Shown here: piece after piece, positions 1 through 8,070 of the stretch | Position numbering within the stretch: the first letter of the stretch is position 1 | How the letters are laid out: every line of letters starts with the position of its first letter | Assembly: GCA_902775975.1 (NCBI GenBank) | Contig: CACYOC010000009.1 | Span: 1 to 61,144, forward strand | Source: an uncultured Bacteroidales bacterium | Lineage (GTDB): Bacteria; Bacteroidota; Bacteroidia; Bacteroidales; Bacteroidaceae | Direction: 5' to 3' | Length of the DNA stretch: 61,144 nucleotides | Notes under the pieces: generated by a model | The model's database searches: none | What the model was told of the DNA's origin: nothing | Seen by the model: only the letters and a program-made list of their open reading frames with translations | Position numbers and translations under genes: made by a program

Positions 1-1
1 C

Positions 2-370
2 ATCCTGTCGCATTTCTTAGGCTATGAGGATTGGGACGCATACTGCCAGAACAGCCGCCTGCCCAAGGAGCAGCAGAGTGCCCCTGTCATGAGCCGACGC
101 CTGAGTGTTGCCAACGAGTTAGTGAGTGGCGACCGGCTGCGACTGACATGGCAACCCGACAGGACCTGCGACGTCAAATACTTAGGCGATCAGCGTTTTG
201 TCGTAACGGCATCAGAGAACACGCGGTTACGTGAGGGCGACACCTTTGAGTGCAGCCTCATCATAGAAGGCGAGCCTCTGTACCTCGACAACCTGAAACA
301 GGGCGAGCAACCATCTATTGCCTACGTCTGCGGCAAGAAAACCGGGGTATTTTTTGAATACAAAAGGTAA
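2..370 (+). CDS. Hypothetical protein, 5' end cut by window
   Basis: The frame is open from the second base of the window to a TAA at 368-370, so the N-terminus is missing and 122 residues remain. It opens with a helix-like segment (HFLGYEDWDAYC, about residues 4-15), then a short polar linker, then a roughly 80-residue part with alternating hydrophobic positions (RLRLTW, RFVVTA, SLIIEGEPLYL) that looks like a small beta-rich domain. The FLGYxxWDxYC opening recalls segments I have seen in uncharacterised Bacteroidetes proteins, but I cannot name the family. It has no signal peptide or membrane segment in the visible part. An ATG at 89 lies within the frame and is unlikely to be the true start because the coding pattern continues upstream. 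Confidence 0.6.
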   Translation: MLSHFLGYEDWDAYCQNSRLPKEQQSAPVMSRRLSVANELVSGDRLRLTWQPDRTCDVKYLGDQRFVVTASENTRLREGDTFECSLIIEGEPLYLDNLKQGEQPSIAYVCGKKTGVFFEYKR

Positions 371-408
371 TACACCGACAAGTCGCCAAATGATTCAACT
401 CATTGTAG

Positions 409-447
409 AATGTAAAGTTTTCTTCTGACGAGCCGTACTCTCGAGGG
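409..447. repeat. 39-bp repeat, copy 1
   Basis: These 39 bases recur without mismatch at 3623-3661 in the same orientation, about 3.2 kb away on the other side of the C10 protease gene. The repeat ends inside the first codons of the cysK remnant. Its core reads GACGAGCCGTACTCTCGAGG. Confidence 0.9.
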
Positions 448-631
448 GCGCGAGGTAGCCAAGACCGAGGGCCTGCTCGTAGGCATCTCATCAGGCGCAG
501 CACTCGCAGGAGCCATCGCCCTCGCCAAGCGTCCTGAGAACAAGGGCAAGAAGATCGTAGCCCTCCTACCCGACACCGGCGAGCGCTACCTCTCCACTGT
601 CCTCTACGCCTTTGAGGACTACCCGCTGTAA
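440..631 (+). pseudogene. cysK: 3' remnant of cysteine synthase gene
   Basis: Codons from 440 to the TAA at 629-631 encode 63 residues that match the C-terminus of O-acetylserine sulfhydrylase (CysK): [33 protein letters not shown] and RYLST are family signatures, and the ending falls where the intact enzyme ends. The whole N-terminal catalytic part, with the PLP lysine, is absent. Upstream the frame closes at a TAA at 413-415 and there is no start codon. The remnant begins within a 39-bp repeat that occurs again at 3623, so the truncation looks like a recombination breakpoint. The fragment has no premature stop, so the loss seems recent. It should not make a working enzyme. Confidence 0.85.
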
Positions 632-677
632 ACGCCAGCCCCCACACCCACAAGGGGCATTACAACATAACAAACGC

Positions 678-714
678 AACAGCAGCTATAGCATTTGAAG
701 TTATAGCTGCTGTT
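678..714. terminator. Hairpin between cysK remnant and C10 protease
   Basis: A perfect 13-bp inverted repeat (AACAGCAGCTATA and its complement) with an 11-nt loop lies between the converging cysK remnant and protease gene. It is placed to end both transcripts. The plus-strand side continues into ATTATAATATA; neither side has a long U run. Confidence 0.7.
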
Positions 715-777
715 ATTATAATATATAGGTATTACCGTCTGTAGTTTATCTAATGCTTACGGCATATCATGTATGGG

Positions 778-2919
778 TTAGCGAAGAATCTTCTTGCCGT
801 TGCGTATGATGATACCTTTATAGCTGCTGTCCACCTGCTGACCTCGTAGGTTGTATGCAGGAGCGGCTGATGGAGCGGCGGCGGCAGCATCAATGTTGCG
901 AATGGCGGTAACGCCGTCTCTTACCTCAATGAGACATATTCTGTGGATGCTATTCATACTGGGGGCTAGGACGCTTATCAGATAAGAGCCCTCGGACAAA
1001 CCACCGGAACGACTTATCTTGGCGGCAAACGTCTCGCCTGCTGACGCATAATAATTGGTACTTAAATCCATACGACTATATTTTTCAGGAGCGAGATTAC
1101 CCATCTCGTCAAACGGCTCCGCTATGCAATACAACACATCATGCATCTCGCCCTCGACGACCTTGAGGTTTGCTGTGAATTTTATCTCCTCGCCAACAGC
1201 ATATACATCCTTGTTGTCAGAGGACACTGTGACCAGTTTATAAGGCATTACGTTTGACATTGTGGCAATTCCGTTGGCTATGGTCACCTTGATGCAGTTA
1301 TTCTCATATCCGATGCATGGGGTCCACTCGCCGTCAACAGACAGGCGGAAGCTGGGATAGCAGGTGTATTCGCCGTCTGGCAATGCGCCTAACTTGAGGG
1401 TCAATTTTTCCTTCATCATGTCCGCACCTAATGGCATGTTTTCTGTGAACAGGGGCTTGGTGTCCTTCGTTGACTGGCTCTCGATGGTAACACCTATCTC
1501 TGCACTGATATTGGGATGGCTCACATTTGCCACATTTATAGCCATATCAGTTATCATATATTCGCCCTGCTCATACTGCACTTTCTTGCCTTTGGAACTG
1601 AAACTCAAGACCATGACATTCGGTGCCTGTGCAGGAGCATTGGGATAGATGCCGCGTGCAAACACCTGTGATGCTTTGTATCCTGAATTATATTCAACAC
1701 CACCTGAGCCCTGCATTTCTGGATCAAGAACGTTGATGCGGTAATAGCCGTTAGACATTCCGCTCCATCCCCAGTTGATATGGAAGAAGTCCTCACTGTC
1801 ATATCCGTCAATGACGAATGCGTGACCAGAATTGTTTTCTTTGACGCCTGTGAAATAAACCGCTCTGGCAACGCTCAGCTCATCATAGAGCAACTTTAGC
1901 CATTCATTATATTTATAACACTTCTGATAACATGCTGATGCATTGGGAAAGCCGAGATACTTTGCGGCGGCGTTGATACCAGCTTCCAAAGATACTGACG
2001 ATGCTTCAAAGTTGTATTTCATGTCCAATGCGGCTCCGCAGATATGCATCAGTGTTGCCACTGCCTCCTTCTGCTTAGCCGTGGGGCCCTCAAGAACATG
2101 GTATTTCAGTGAAGCATCATACATGCTATACTCGGGCAGTATATTGTCCCAGTCTATGGGCGTTCCTGCGGGTATGGCATCATAGCTGAACTTCGAATAT
2201 ACGTAAGTTTTTGCATACGAAGAATATATCTGACGTTTCGCAGACGGCTGACCAGGTATCTCTGCTGCCGTGGCTGCCATGCCCTCACCCTTCCAAGCAT
2301 AGAGCACCTGCGCCATGGCTGTGGCGGCACAGCCAGTCAAACTGCGGCCTGGATTAGCTACAGGATTGCCTTTCTTGTCATAGAGCACACACTGATTGGT
2401 GCATGCATCATCATAATACGAGGTAGATATAGGGCATTTGTCAAAATAGGGAGCATCCTGGTCCCACTTACAGTCGAGCTGCTGCGGTATTGGGGTGCCT
2501 ACATTCTCTATGGTGCCGCTGGTGGTGCTGAGAGTGTTATTCTGCACATATTCTATCTGCTCAACATAGTGCTGCAGCCACGAGCGCATGTTCTGAGGCA
2601 TGTTGTCAAAGTCTATCCTGCCTGTGTCAGAATAACCCAGCACGGGAGCTGTCCTGTCATCGCCACTGACAATGACAAAGCCATTGCCGTCAGAGGCATT
2701 AAACAGATACAGGCTGCCATTTATGTCCATAGACTCTGAGGCGGCATGTTTTGACTCCTGATCGGCAGCCCCCCTGCCTTTGGCTCTATTTGTGCCACTG
2801 GCAGCATTCCTGTTCATAAATGCCTCGGCAATCTTCTGTGCGGACTGTTTGCTGACAGGAGCACCAAAAGCCAGAGAGCACGCCAGCAACACGAGTAGTA
2901 ATGTAGATGTTCTTTTCAT
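778..2919 (-). CDS. Secreted C10 (streptopain-family) cysteine protease
   Basis: 713 residues. A signal peptide (MKRTSTLLLVLLACSLAFGA) is followed by a Spi-like inhibitory prodomain (about 20-130; GFVIVSGDDRTAPVLGYSD is the typical stretch). The peptidase C10 domain spans about 150-410: the nucleophile is Cys197 in SLTGCAATAMAQ, the catalytic His is His366 in SGHAFVIDGYD, and INWGWSG (381-387) is the conserved tail of the active site. About 300 residues of beta-rich C-terminal sequence follow, ending in YNLRGQQVDSSYKGIIIRNG, which resembles the short Prevotella C-terminal tails linked to type IX secretion. The family is related to streptopain of streptococci and interpain of Prevotella. The start is set by the signal peptide. 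The gene stands alone with a hairpin behind it; no clear promoter was found. Confidence 0.9.
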   Translation of the reverse strand: MKRTSTLLLVLLACSLAFGAPVSKQSAQKIAEAFMNRNAASGTNRAKGRGAADQESKHAASESMDINGSLYLFNASDGNGFVIVSGDDRTAPVLGYSDTGRIDFDNMPQNMRSWLQHYVEQIEYVQNNTLSTTSGTIENVGTPIPQQLDCKWDQDAPYFDKCPISTSYYDDACTNQCVLYDKKGNPVANPGRSLTGCAATAMAQVLYAWKGEGMAATAAEIPGQPSAKRQIYSSYAKTYVYSKFSYDAIPAGTPIDWDNILPEYSMYDASLKYHVLEGPTAKQKEAVATLMHICGAALDMKYNFEASSVSLEAGINAAAKYLGFPNASACYQKCYKYNEWLKLLYDELSVARAVYFTGVKENNSGHAFVIDGYDSEDFFHINWGWSGMSNGYYRINVLDPEMQGSGGVEYNSGYKASQVFARGIYPNAPAQAPNVMVLSFSSKGKKVQYEQGEYMITDMAINVANVSHPNISAEIGVTIESQSTKDTKPLFTENMPLGADMMKEKLTLKLGALPDGEYTCYPSFRLSVDGEWTPCIGYENNCIKVTIANGIATMSNVMPYKLVTVSSDNKDVYAVGEEIKFTANLKVVEGEMHDVLYCIAEPFDEMGNLAPEKYSRMDLSTNYYASAGETFAAKISRSGGLSEGSYLISVLAPSMNSIHRICLIEVRDGVTAIRNIDAAAAAPSAAPAYNLRGQQVDSSYKGIIIRNGKKILR

Positions 2920-3622
2920 TTAATCGCAAATTCCGCAGCACTTTAGTTTAACTTTCTTTATAAGTTCCTGAGCAACAAAAAGTTCTTCGACGCGCGAAGC
3001 GGCAAAGCCGAGCGGCTCAGGATTTTCACCGCTTTTGGCGGAATATTTTTCGTTTTGGACAAATTCGACTCTATTCTGTCCTCTGTGATAGACTCACACT
3101 TAGGACTTCGCAGCAGATAGATTAACACTCTTCGTTGATGCTTAGGTCAAAGCCTCTCGACCTTACGGGGTAAGGGGAAGGAGTCTGCAAACAAGTCATG
3201 TCAAGAGCTTCTAAGCCCAAAATCAGACAGAATCGGCGCAATCAAGAGTAAAATCAGACAATCGATAATTATTTGCGGATTTTAGGTTCTTTGAAACGTA
3301 AAAATGCCTTCGACGAATCTATGGGAAAGCGTTATAGAGCAACCCTATATCTTTCGTAGAAAGAGACATTAGGGACAGAAAAGAGTTTTTCACCCCCTCA
3401 AAAAAATGATTTCCTGCGTAAAGCACAATAATAGCACTATCCTGCGAAACGGGATTGTTCCATTTTGTTCCTTTTGCAGCGACAAGTGCAGAAAAGTGTA
3501 TAAAATAAACACAAATCGGCAGTTAAAAGTGTTTGTGTGGATATAAGAAGTCAGACGTTTAAACGTTTTTTGTTGACTGCAGAACAGGATTCAGAAGCAG
3601 GAGCAGGCCTAAAAACTGGGGA
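2920..3622. other. Gene-free stretch upstream of the C10 protease
   Basis: No reading frame with protein-like sequence was found on either strand. It starts AT-rich and holds a few short palindromes (CCGC-TTTT-GGCGG near 3040). There is no recognisable TAnnTTTG promoter in front of the protease. The right part leads into the repeat cluster at 3623. It may be decayed coding sequence, but I could not identify any parent gene. Confidence 0.5.
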
Positions 3623-3661
3623 AATGTAAAGTTTTCTTCTGACGAGCCGTACTCTCGAGGG
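3623..3661. repeat. 39-bp repeat, copy 2
   Basis: This copy is identical to 409-447. It is followed by two copies of GACGGCTTTCG (3669 and 3690) and by TCGAGGGGCGCGA at 3699-3711, the same 13 bases that begin the cysK remnant at 441-453. Pieces of the first locus are therefore shuffled and repeated here. Confidence 0.9.
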
Positions 3662-3714
3662 ACGTGAGGACGGCTTTCGTGACCGGCGAGGACGGCTTTC
3701 GAGGGGCGCGAAAC

Positions 3715-3846
3715 GGCACTTTGTCAATGGCAAAGTGGTACTTTGCGACCAGGAAAGTGGCACTTTGTTGCAAAGAATGTGGTACTTTGCCGCAAAAAGT
3801 ATGGCACTTTGTCGGCAAAAATGTGGCGCTTCAACGAGCAGAGCGG
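3715..3846. repeat. 22-bp degenerate tandem array
   Basis: Five units of exactly 22 bp start at 3715, 3737, 3759, 3781 and 3803, each opening with GGYACTTTG; a sixth unit at 3825 is decayed. Within units CACTTTG and CAAAGTG form short inverted repeats, so a transcript could fold into a chain of small hairpins. There are no spacers, so it is not a CRISPR array. Reading frames across it give repetitive peptides and are probably not translated. Confidence 0.85.
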
Positions 3847-4049
3847 AGTTTTTCGGCTACCCCCTCATTTTGGGGATAAAAATCTTCTGCAACGCCGATG
3901 CACAAAGGGATTGGAGGCATGAGGGGGATGCGCCTGATCCCCCTCATTACCCCAACATATCCCCCTCCTTTTTGGGCACGATCCCCATCGCTACTGAAAC
4001 GCCCTGTACATCGGCATCGCGAGCAATTTTCGCTCAAAAATGAGGGGGA

Positions 4050-4868
4050 TCAGATTTCCAACACTTGTCCGTCGTAGGCCAGCTGGATGTTAGAAGGCAG
4101 GGAAGCGTTGACTTCGGCGTGGCGACCAATATCATGACTGCTGTGGATGAGCCACGTCTGACGGGCTCCAATCCTACGGGCAAAACTGACGGCCTCGTCG
4201 AGCGTCTGATGCGAGTGATGAGGCATCCGACGAAGGGCATTGACAACGAGCGTATCGCAACCGATAATATAAGGAACCTCTTCTTCAGCAATCGTCTTCA
4301 TATCGGTGATATACACTAAGCACGGATGATGGCTGAGGGATGATGGCTGAGAGCCTACTTCAGACTTCTGACTTCCGACTTCTTCGATGCGGTAGCCGAG
4401 GATGGGCAAGTCGTGATGCATGACCTCGATGGGCATGATGTGGAAATCGCCAATACGGAAAGGCTCGTGCTTATGGATTTCATGCAGCTGGATGGCAGGA
4501 ACACCGGGATAGCGGTGCTCGGCGAAGCAGTAAGGCAGCATCTGCAACATACCCTGACGGGCTATCGGGTCGGCATAGACATTGATTTCGCCAAACTGGC
4601 AGTAAGGGCGGATATCGTCCATACCACCCATGTGGTCGTAATGAGCATGGGTAATGAGGATGCCGTCGATACGACGAAAGGGCTGCGGCATGATTTGCTG
4701 GCGGAAGTCGGGACCGCAGTCGATGAGCAGTCGCGTACGCTCCGTCTCTAACAATGCCGAACAGCGCAGCCGCTTGTCGTGAGCATCAGGGCTGCTACAA
4801 GTATAGCAACGACAGCCAATCGTCGGCACGCCGCACGATGTTCCGGTTCCTAAAAACGTCAGTTTCAT
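4050..4868 (-). CDS. MBL-fold metallo-hydrolase
   Basis: 272 residues, cytoplasmic, no signal peptide. The N-terminus (KLTFLGTGTSCGVPTIGCRC) and the metal-binding motif HAHYDH (74-79) place it in the metallo-beta-lactamase superfamily, near the PhnP and RNase Z type hydrolases; His151 or His152, Asp189 (YITDMKT) and the late HSSH supply further metal ligands. The two cysteines CRCYTC near residue 20 resemble the structural zinc site of PhnP-like enzymes. The true substrate is unknown. Residues about 163-182 (EVGSQKSEVGSQPSSLSHHP) are encoded by a heptanucleotide repeat and interrupt a conserved region, which is unusual. It follows murB on the minus strand after 132 bp of repeat sequence. Confidence 0.85.
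   Translation of the reverse strand: MKLTFLGTGTSCGVPTIGCRCYTCSSPDAHDKRLRCSALLETERTRLLIDCGPDFRQQIMPQPFRRIDGILITHAHYDHMGGMDDIRPYCQFGEINVYADPIARQGMLQMLPYCFAEHRYPGVPAIQLHEIHKHEPFRIGDFHIMPIEVMHHDLPILGYRIEEVGSQKSEVGSQPSSLSHHPCLVYITDMKTIAEEEVPYIIGCDTLVVNALRRMPHHSHQTLDEAVSFARRIGARQTWLIHSSHDIGRHAEVNASLPSNIQLAYDGQVLEI
4323..4382 (-). repeat. Heptamer repeat inside the MBL gene
   Basis: On the minus strand GAAGTCG, GAAGTCA, GAAGTCT and GAAGTAG follow one another, then GCCATCATCC occurs twice at 14-bp spacing. The block is 60 bp, a multiple of three, and keeps the frame of the hydrolase open. Confidence 0.85.
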
Positions 4869-4871
4869 ACT

Positions 4872-4969
4872 CTTACATCTTACATCTTACATCTTACATC
4901 TTACATCTTACATCTTACATCTCACATCTTACATCTTACATCTTACTTCTTACCTCTCACCTCTTACTC
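4872..4969. repeat. Heptamer microsatellite (CTTACAT)n
   Basis: Fourteen consecutive units of 7 bp, mostly CTTACAT and drifting to CTCACCT and CTTACTC at the right end, fill the gap between the MBL gene start and the end of murB. The unit length is the same as in the arrays at 4323 and 29580, but the unit sequence differs. Confidence 0.95.
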
Positions 4970-4998
4970 CCCTCCATCGGGGAGGGGTTAGGGGTGGG
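4969..4998. terminator. Hairpin plus G-quadruplex motif behind murB
   Basis: CCCCTCC and GGAGGGG form a 7-bp stem with a 5-nt loop (4969-4987). Overlapping it, 4979-4998 holds four G-runs on the plus strand separated by 1-3 nt, a fit to the G-quadruplex consensus. It starts 2 bp after the murB stop, so it probably ends or stabilises that transcript. A sister element lies at 36532-36562. Confidence 0.65.
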
Positions 4999-5000
4999 CT

Positions 5001-6002
5001 TTACACAATATTCACTTCGGGATGGATGTCGATGCCAAACTTCTGGCGGACGTCCTTGCATATCGTCTGGCACAACGTCACGACTTCCTGTCCTGTAGCA
5101 CCACCGAGATTTACCAGCACCAACGCCTGCTTGTCGTGTACGGCAGCACGTCCAAGGCTACGACCTTTCCAGCCACACTGTTCAATCATCCAACCAGCAG
5201 GAATCTTCTCATGGTCGTCGTCAACGTGATAGTGCGGCATATCGGGATATTGCGCGAGCAACTGTTCGAACTGCTGACGACTGACAACAGGATTCATAAA
5301 GAAGCTGCCGGCATTGCCCATCACTTGCGGATCAGGCAGTTTGGCATTGCGGATGTCGATAATCACCTGTCGCAGTTGCTCGGCCGTGGGATGGTTGATG
5401 CAACGGCGTTCCAGTTCTGCACGGATATTGCCATAGTCCAGCCGCGGCGTGAAGACGGGCGAGAACTGATAGGTGACATGAGTGATGAGATAACGGTTCT
5501 TCCACTCCTGCTTGAAGCGGCTCTGGCGATAGCCGTACTGACAGTCGCTATTGGCAAAACGGCACTGCCGGCCGGTCTCAATCTCAACGGCTTCGACGCT
5601 GACTATCAGGTCTTTGACCTCAGCACCATAGGCTCCGATATTCTGTACGGCACTGGCTCCCACGTCGCCAGGAATCAGCGAAAGGTTCTCGCCGCCAAAC
5701 AGGTGAGCCTCAAGACTGCGATCTACCACGTCGTCCCACACCATTCCGCTGCCACAGCGCATGGTAACACCGCTCACCGTGCAGTCGCCGATAGCGGAAC
5801 GAACCACGATGCCGTCGAAATCCTTGGTCAGCAGTAAGTTGCTGCCACCACCTATTATAATATAAGGTGTAGCCGACTGAAGCAGAATGGTAGCCACCCG
5901 AACAGCCTCTTCCACAGAGTCAAACTCCAGAAAGCGGCTGCAGCGTGCATCAATACCAAAGGTATTATGGCTCTTCAGACTATAGTTGCATACATCTTTC
6001 AT
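5001..6002 (-). CDS. murB: UDP-N-acetylenolpyruvoylglucosamine reductase
   Basis: 333 residues, cytoplasmic flavoenzyme. It reduces UDP-GlcNAc-enolpyruvate to UDP-MurNAc with NADPH in peptidoglycan precursor synthesis. Visible signatures are the FAD-binding stretch YIIIGGGSNLLLT, the SLIPGDVGASAVQNIGAYG loop, the catalytic serine region MGNAGSFFMNP and the C-terminal glutamate motif IHPEVNIV. The length fits the type I enzymes. It lies 15 bp behind the DUF4348 lipoprotein gene and in front of the MBL gene, so the three are probably co-transcribed on the minus strand. Confidence 0.97.
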   Translation of the reverse strand: MKDVCNYSLKSHNTFGIDARCSRFLEFDSVEEAVRVATILLQSATPYIIIGGGSNLLLTKDFDGIVVRSAIGDCTVSGVTMRCGSGMVWDDVVDRSLEAHLFGGENLSLIPGDVGASAVQNIGAYGAEVKDLIVSVEAVEIETGRQCRFANSDCQYGYRQSRFKQEWKNRYLITHVTYQFSPVFTPRLDYGNIRAELERRCINHPTAEQLRQVIIDIRNAKLPDPQVMGNAGSFFMNPVVSRQQFEQLLAQYPDMPHYHVDDDHEKIPAGWMIEQCGWKGRSLGRAAVHDKQALVLVNLGGATGQEVVTLCQTICKDVRQKFGIDIHPEVNIV

Positions 6003-6017
6003 AGGCAGGGGTGCGAT

Positions 6018-6857
6018 TTAGGTAATCATCTTGGTCAGTCGCCAAGTGTTGTTCTTGAGACGGAACGTCATCTGCAGTTCCAGACCGTTGGCAATGCCGC
6101 GCAGCACCAACACCTTCTGTTTGCCGCATTTCTCAGGACGGCCATAGACGATGTTGTAGAGCAGATTGTTCGGCAGCTGCGGCGAAAAGGCCGGCCACGT
6201 GTCGGGAGTGATGATGCCTTCCATCTGTGCAAAGTCGTCGTCAGGGTCAGGCCCTACGAACTTCACCGTCTTTTCCAGATGTGCCTGCTGGAACGCCAGA
6301 CTCGACACAAACTGATGGTAGAAGTCGAGGAACGACGCATTGTGCGACTGCTGCATCGGTATCTCGTTGATGCAAGTCATCATCCAGGTACCACGTATGC
6401 GGTTGAAAACATACTGTTTGATGGTCTGATCCTCGAAGAAAATTTTCTCGACGACAGCCCGTGTGACGCTGGTATCCTTGACGATTTCCATGTGACGCTC
6501 GCTGTCGAAGAGCAGCGTGTAGTACCCCTGGCGCATAAAGAAATAGTCCATCTGCCATTGTTGGCGCTTCATCATGGTCTGTCTGCCATGCGTGATGACC
6601 TTCAACGGAAAGACGATACGCTCGCGTTGCAGCTTGCTGTTTCCGGCAAAGTTAAAGATAAAGTCGTCAAACAACTCGTCGGCAGCCTTCGGGACGACGA
6701 CATTGGAGAAATCGCCGTCGAGGGAGTCGGCAGCCAGCGAATCGACACCCAGCGAGTCAGAAAGTGCGCTATCATCGCCACGGAAGCCACGTCCCGCCTT
6801 GCATGCTGACAGCAAAACAACCGCCAACATCACACCAAAAATCAGATAACGTTTCAT
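6018..6857 (-). CDS. DUF4348 lipoprotein
   Basis: 279 residues from the start chosen here. MKRYLIFGVMLAVVLLSAC is a lipoprotein signal with the modified cysteine at residue 19. A serine- and aspartate-rich linker (DSALSDSLGVDSLAADSLDG) leads to the globular domain, which I assign to DUF4348 of Bacteroidetes; its function is unknown. Upstream in-frame starts at 6866 and 6902 exist, but a TAATTTTG promoter element at 6900-6907 on the minus strand would put the transcript start near 6893, which rules out 6902. The protein is expected to be anchored in an outer or inner membrane leaflet. It leads the murB operon. Confidence 0.8.
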   Translation of the reverse strand: MKRYLIFGVMLAVVLLSACKAGRGFRGDDSALSDSLGVDSLAADSLDGDFSNVVVPKAADELFDDFIFNFAGNSKLQRERIVFPLKVITHGRQTMMKRQQWQMDYFFMRQGYYTLLFDSERHMEIVKDTSVTRAVVEKIFFEDQTIKQYVFNRIRGTWMMTCINEIPMQQSHNASFLDFYHQFVSSLAFQQAHLEKTVKFVGPDPDDDFAQMEGIITPDTWPAFSPQLPNNLLYNIVYGRPEKCGKQKVLVLRGIANGLELQMTFRLKNNTWRLTKMIT

Positions 6858-6899
6858 CTCATCCATACTAAATTTCTTGTCTTCTCTCAAAATTTTCTG

Positions 6900-6907
6900 C
6901 AAAATTA
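6900..6907 (-). promoter_or_regulatory. -7 element for the DUF4348-murB operon
   Basis: TAATTTTG on the minus strand matches the Bacteroidetes -7 box TAnnTTTG. No well-spaced TTTG -33 box is visible. It stands back to back with the pheS promoter at 6951. Confidence 0.55.
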
Positions 6908-6950
6908 CAAAATATCTTTAATAATTCATCTTTAATCCTTAATTTATTTG

Positions 6951-6958
6951 TAACTTTG
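6951..6958 (+). promoter_or_regulatory. -7 element for pheS
   Basis: TAACTTTG matches TAnnTTTG and would start the pheS transcript about 20 nt before its ATG at 6987. There is no obvious -33 TTTG. Confidence 0.6.
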
Positions 6959-6986
6959 CATCAAAATTTCAAGAACAACGTTGATT

Positions 6987-8045
6987 ATGATACTCGACAA
7001 GATAGAACAACTTCTAAAAGAAGTACAAAACTTGAGCGCGCAAAACGCTGAAGAAGTAGAGCAGCTGAGACTGAAATACCTCAGCAAGAAAGGTGAGATA
7101 ACGGCATTGATGAACGACTTCCGCAACGTGGCTGCCGACGAGAAGAAAACCGTAGGCATGAAGATTAACGAGCTGAAGCAACTGGCACAGGAGCGCATCA
7201 ACGCCCTGAAAGAGCAGACAGAGGTTCAGGAGAGCAACAACGACGGACTGGACCTGACGCGTACTCCCTACCCCATCAAACTGGGAACACGCCACCCGCT
7301 GACCATCGTGACGAATGAGATTATCGACATCTTCTCGCGTATGGGCTTTGTCTTGGCCGACGGTCCGGAAGTGGAGGACGACCTGCACGTGTTCACCAAG
7401 ATGAACTTTGCCGCCGACCACCCTGCCCGCGACATGCAGGACACCTTCTTCGTCAGCCAGCACCCCAACGACGTCACCAAGAACATTCTGCTGCGTTCGC
7501 ACACTTCGAGTGTTCAGGCACGTGTCATGGAGCAACTGCACACCGAGGACGGCCAACTGAAAGAGCCTATCCGTGTCATCTGTCCGGGACGCGTCTATCG
7601 CAACGAGGCCATCACGGCTCGCGCACACTGCTTCTTCCATCAGGTGGAAGGACTCTATATCGACAAGAACGTTTCCTTCACCGACCTGAAGCAAGTGCTC
7701 CTCAGCTTTGCCCGAGAGATGTTCGGACCCGACACGAAGATTCGTCTGCGTCCCAGCTACTTCCCGTTCACAGAACCATCGGCAGAGATGGACATCTCCT
7801 GCTTCATCTGCGGTGGCGAAGGCTGCGGCTTCTGCAAGCACACCGGATGGGTAGAGATTCTGGGCTGCGGCATGGTGGATCCCAACGTGCTCGAACAGTG
7901 CGGCATCGACAGCAAGACCTATAGCGGCTATGCCTTTGGCATGGGTGTGGAGCGCATCACCAACCTGAAATATCGCGTCAGCGACCTCCGCATGTTCTCT
8001 GAGAACGACGTCCGCTTCCTGCGCGAATTTGAATCGGCCAACTAA
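6987..8045 (+). CDS. pheS: Phenylalanine--tRNA ligase alpha subunit
   Basis: 352 residues. This is the catalytic alpha subunit of the heterotetrameric enzyme that charges tRNA-Phe. It starts with the coiled-coil tRNA-binding arm (about 1-85) and continues into the class II core: DHPARDMQDTFF, RPSYFPFTEPSAEMDI (motif 2 region), GWVEILGCGMVDP and FGMGVERITNLKY (motif 3). Four cysteines in CFICGGEGCGFC replace a loop, a variant I associate with Bacteroidetes PheS. The ATG at 6987 is preferred over the TTG at 6981 because family members begin MLDKI or MILDKI. pheT is not adjacent, as is usual in this phylum. The next gene starts 25 bp downstream. Confidence 0.97.
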   Translation: MILDKIEQLLKEVQNLSAQNAEEVEQLRLKYLSKKGEITALMNDFRNVAADEKKTVGMKINELKQLAQERINALKEQTEVQESNNDGLDLTRTPYPIKLGTRHPLTIVTNEIIDIFSRMGFVLADGPEVEDDLHVFTKMNFAADHPARDMQDTFFVSQHPNDVTKNILLRSHTSSVQARVMEQLHTEDGQLKEPIRVICPGRVYRNEAITARAHCFFHQVEGLYIDKNVSFTDLKQVLLSFAREMFGPDTKIRLRPSYFPFTEPSAEMDISCFICGGEGCGFCKHTGWVEILGCGMVDPNVLEQCGIDSKTYSGYAFGMGVERITNLKYRVSDLRMFSENDVRFLREFESAN

Positions 8046-8070
8046 GAAAAAACGGCAAATCGGAAAATAC

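Noticed and set aside
3715-3846. Possible CRISPR array
   Set aside because: Units are 22 bp with no unique spacers, and no cas gene lies in the window.
3664-3879. Plus-strand frame of 71 codons over the 22-bp array
   Set aside because: Its repetitive peptide is produced by the tandem array; no promoter, start context or protein-like region supports translation.
8029-8070. Earlier start for the ThiE-like protein, overlapping pheS
   Set aside because: It would add a Lys-rich stretch encoded by the gap; the ATG at 8071 gives the usual family opening.
8046-8070. Thiamine riboswitch before the ThiE-like gene
   Set aside because: The gap is only 25 bp, far too short for a thi-box.
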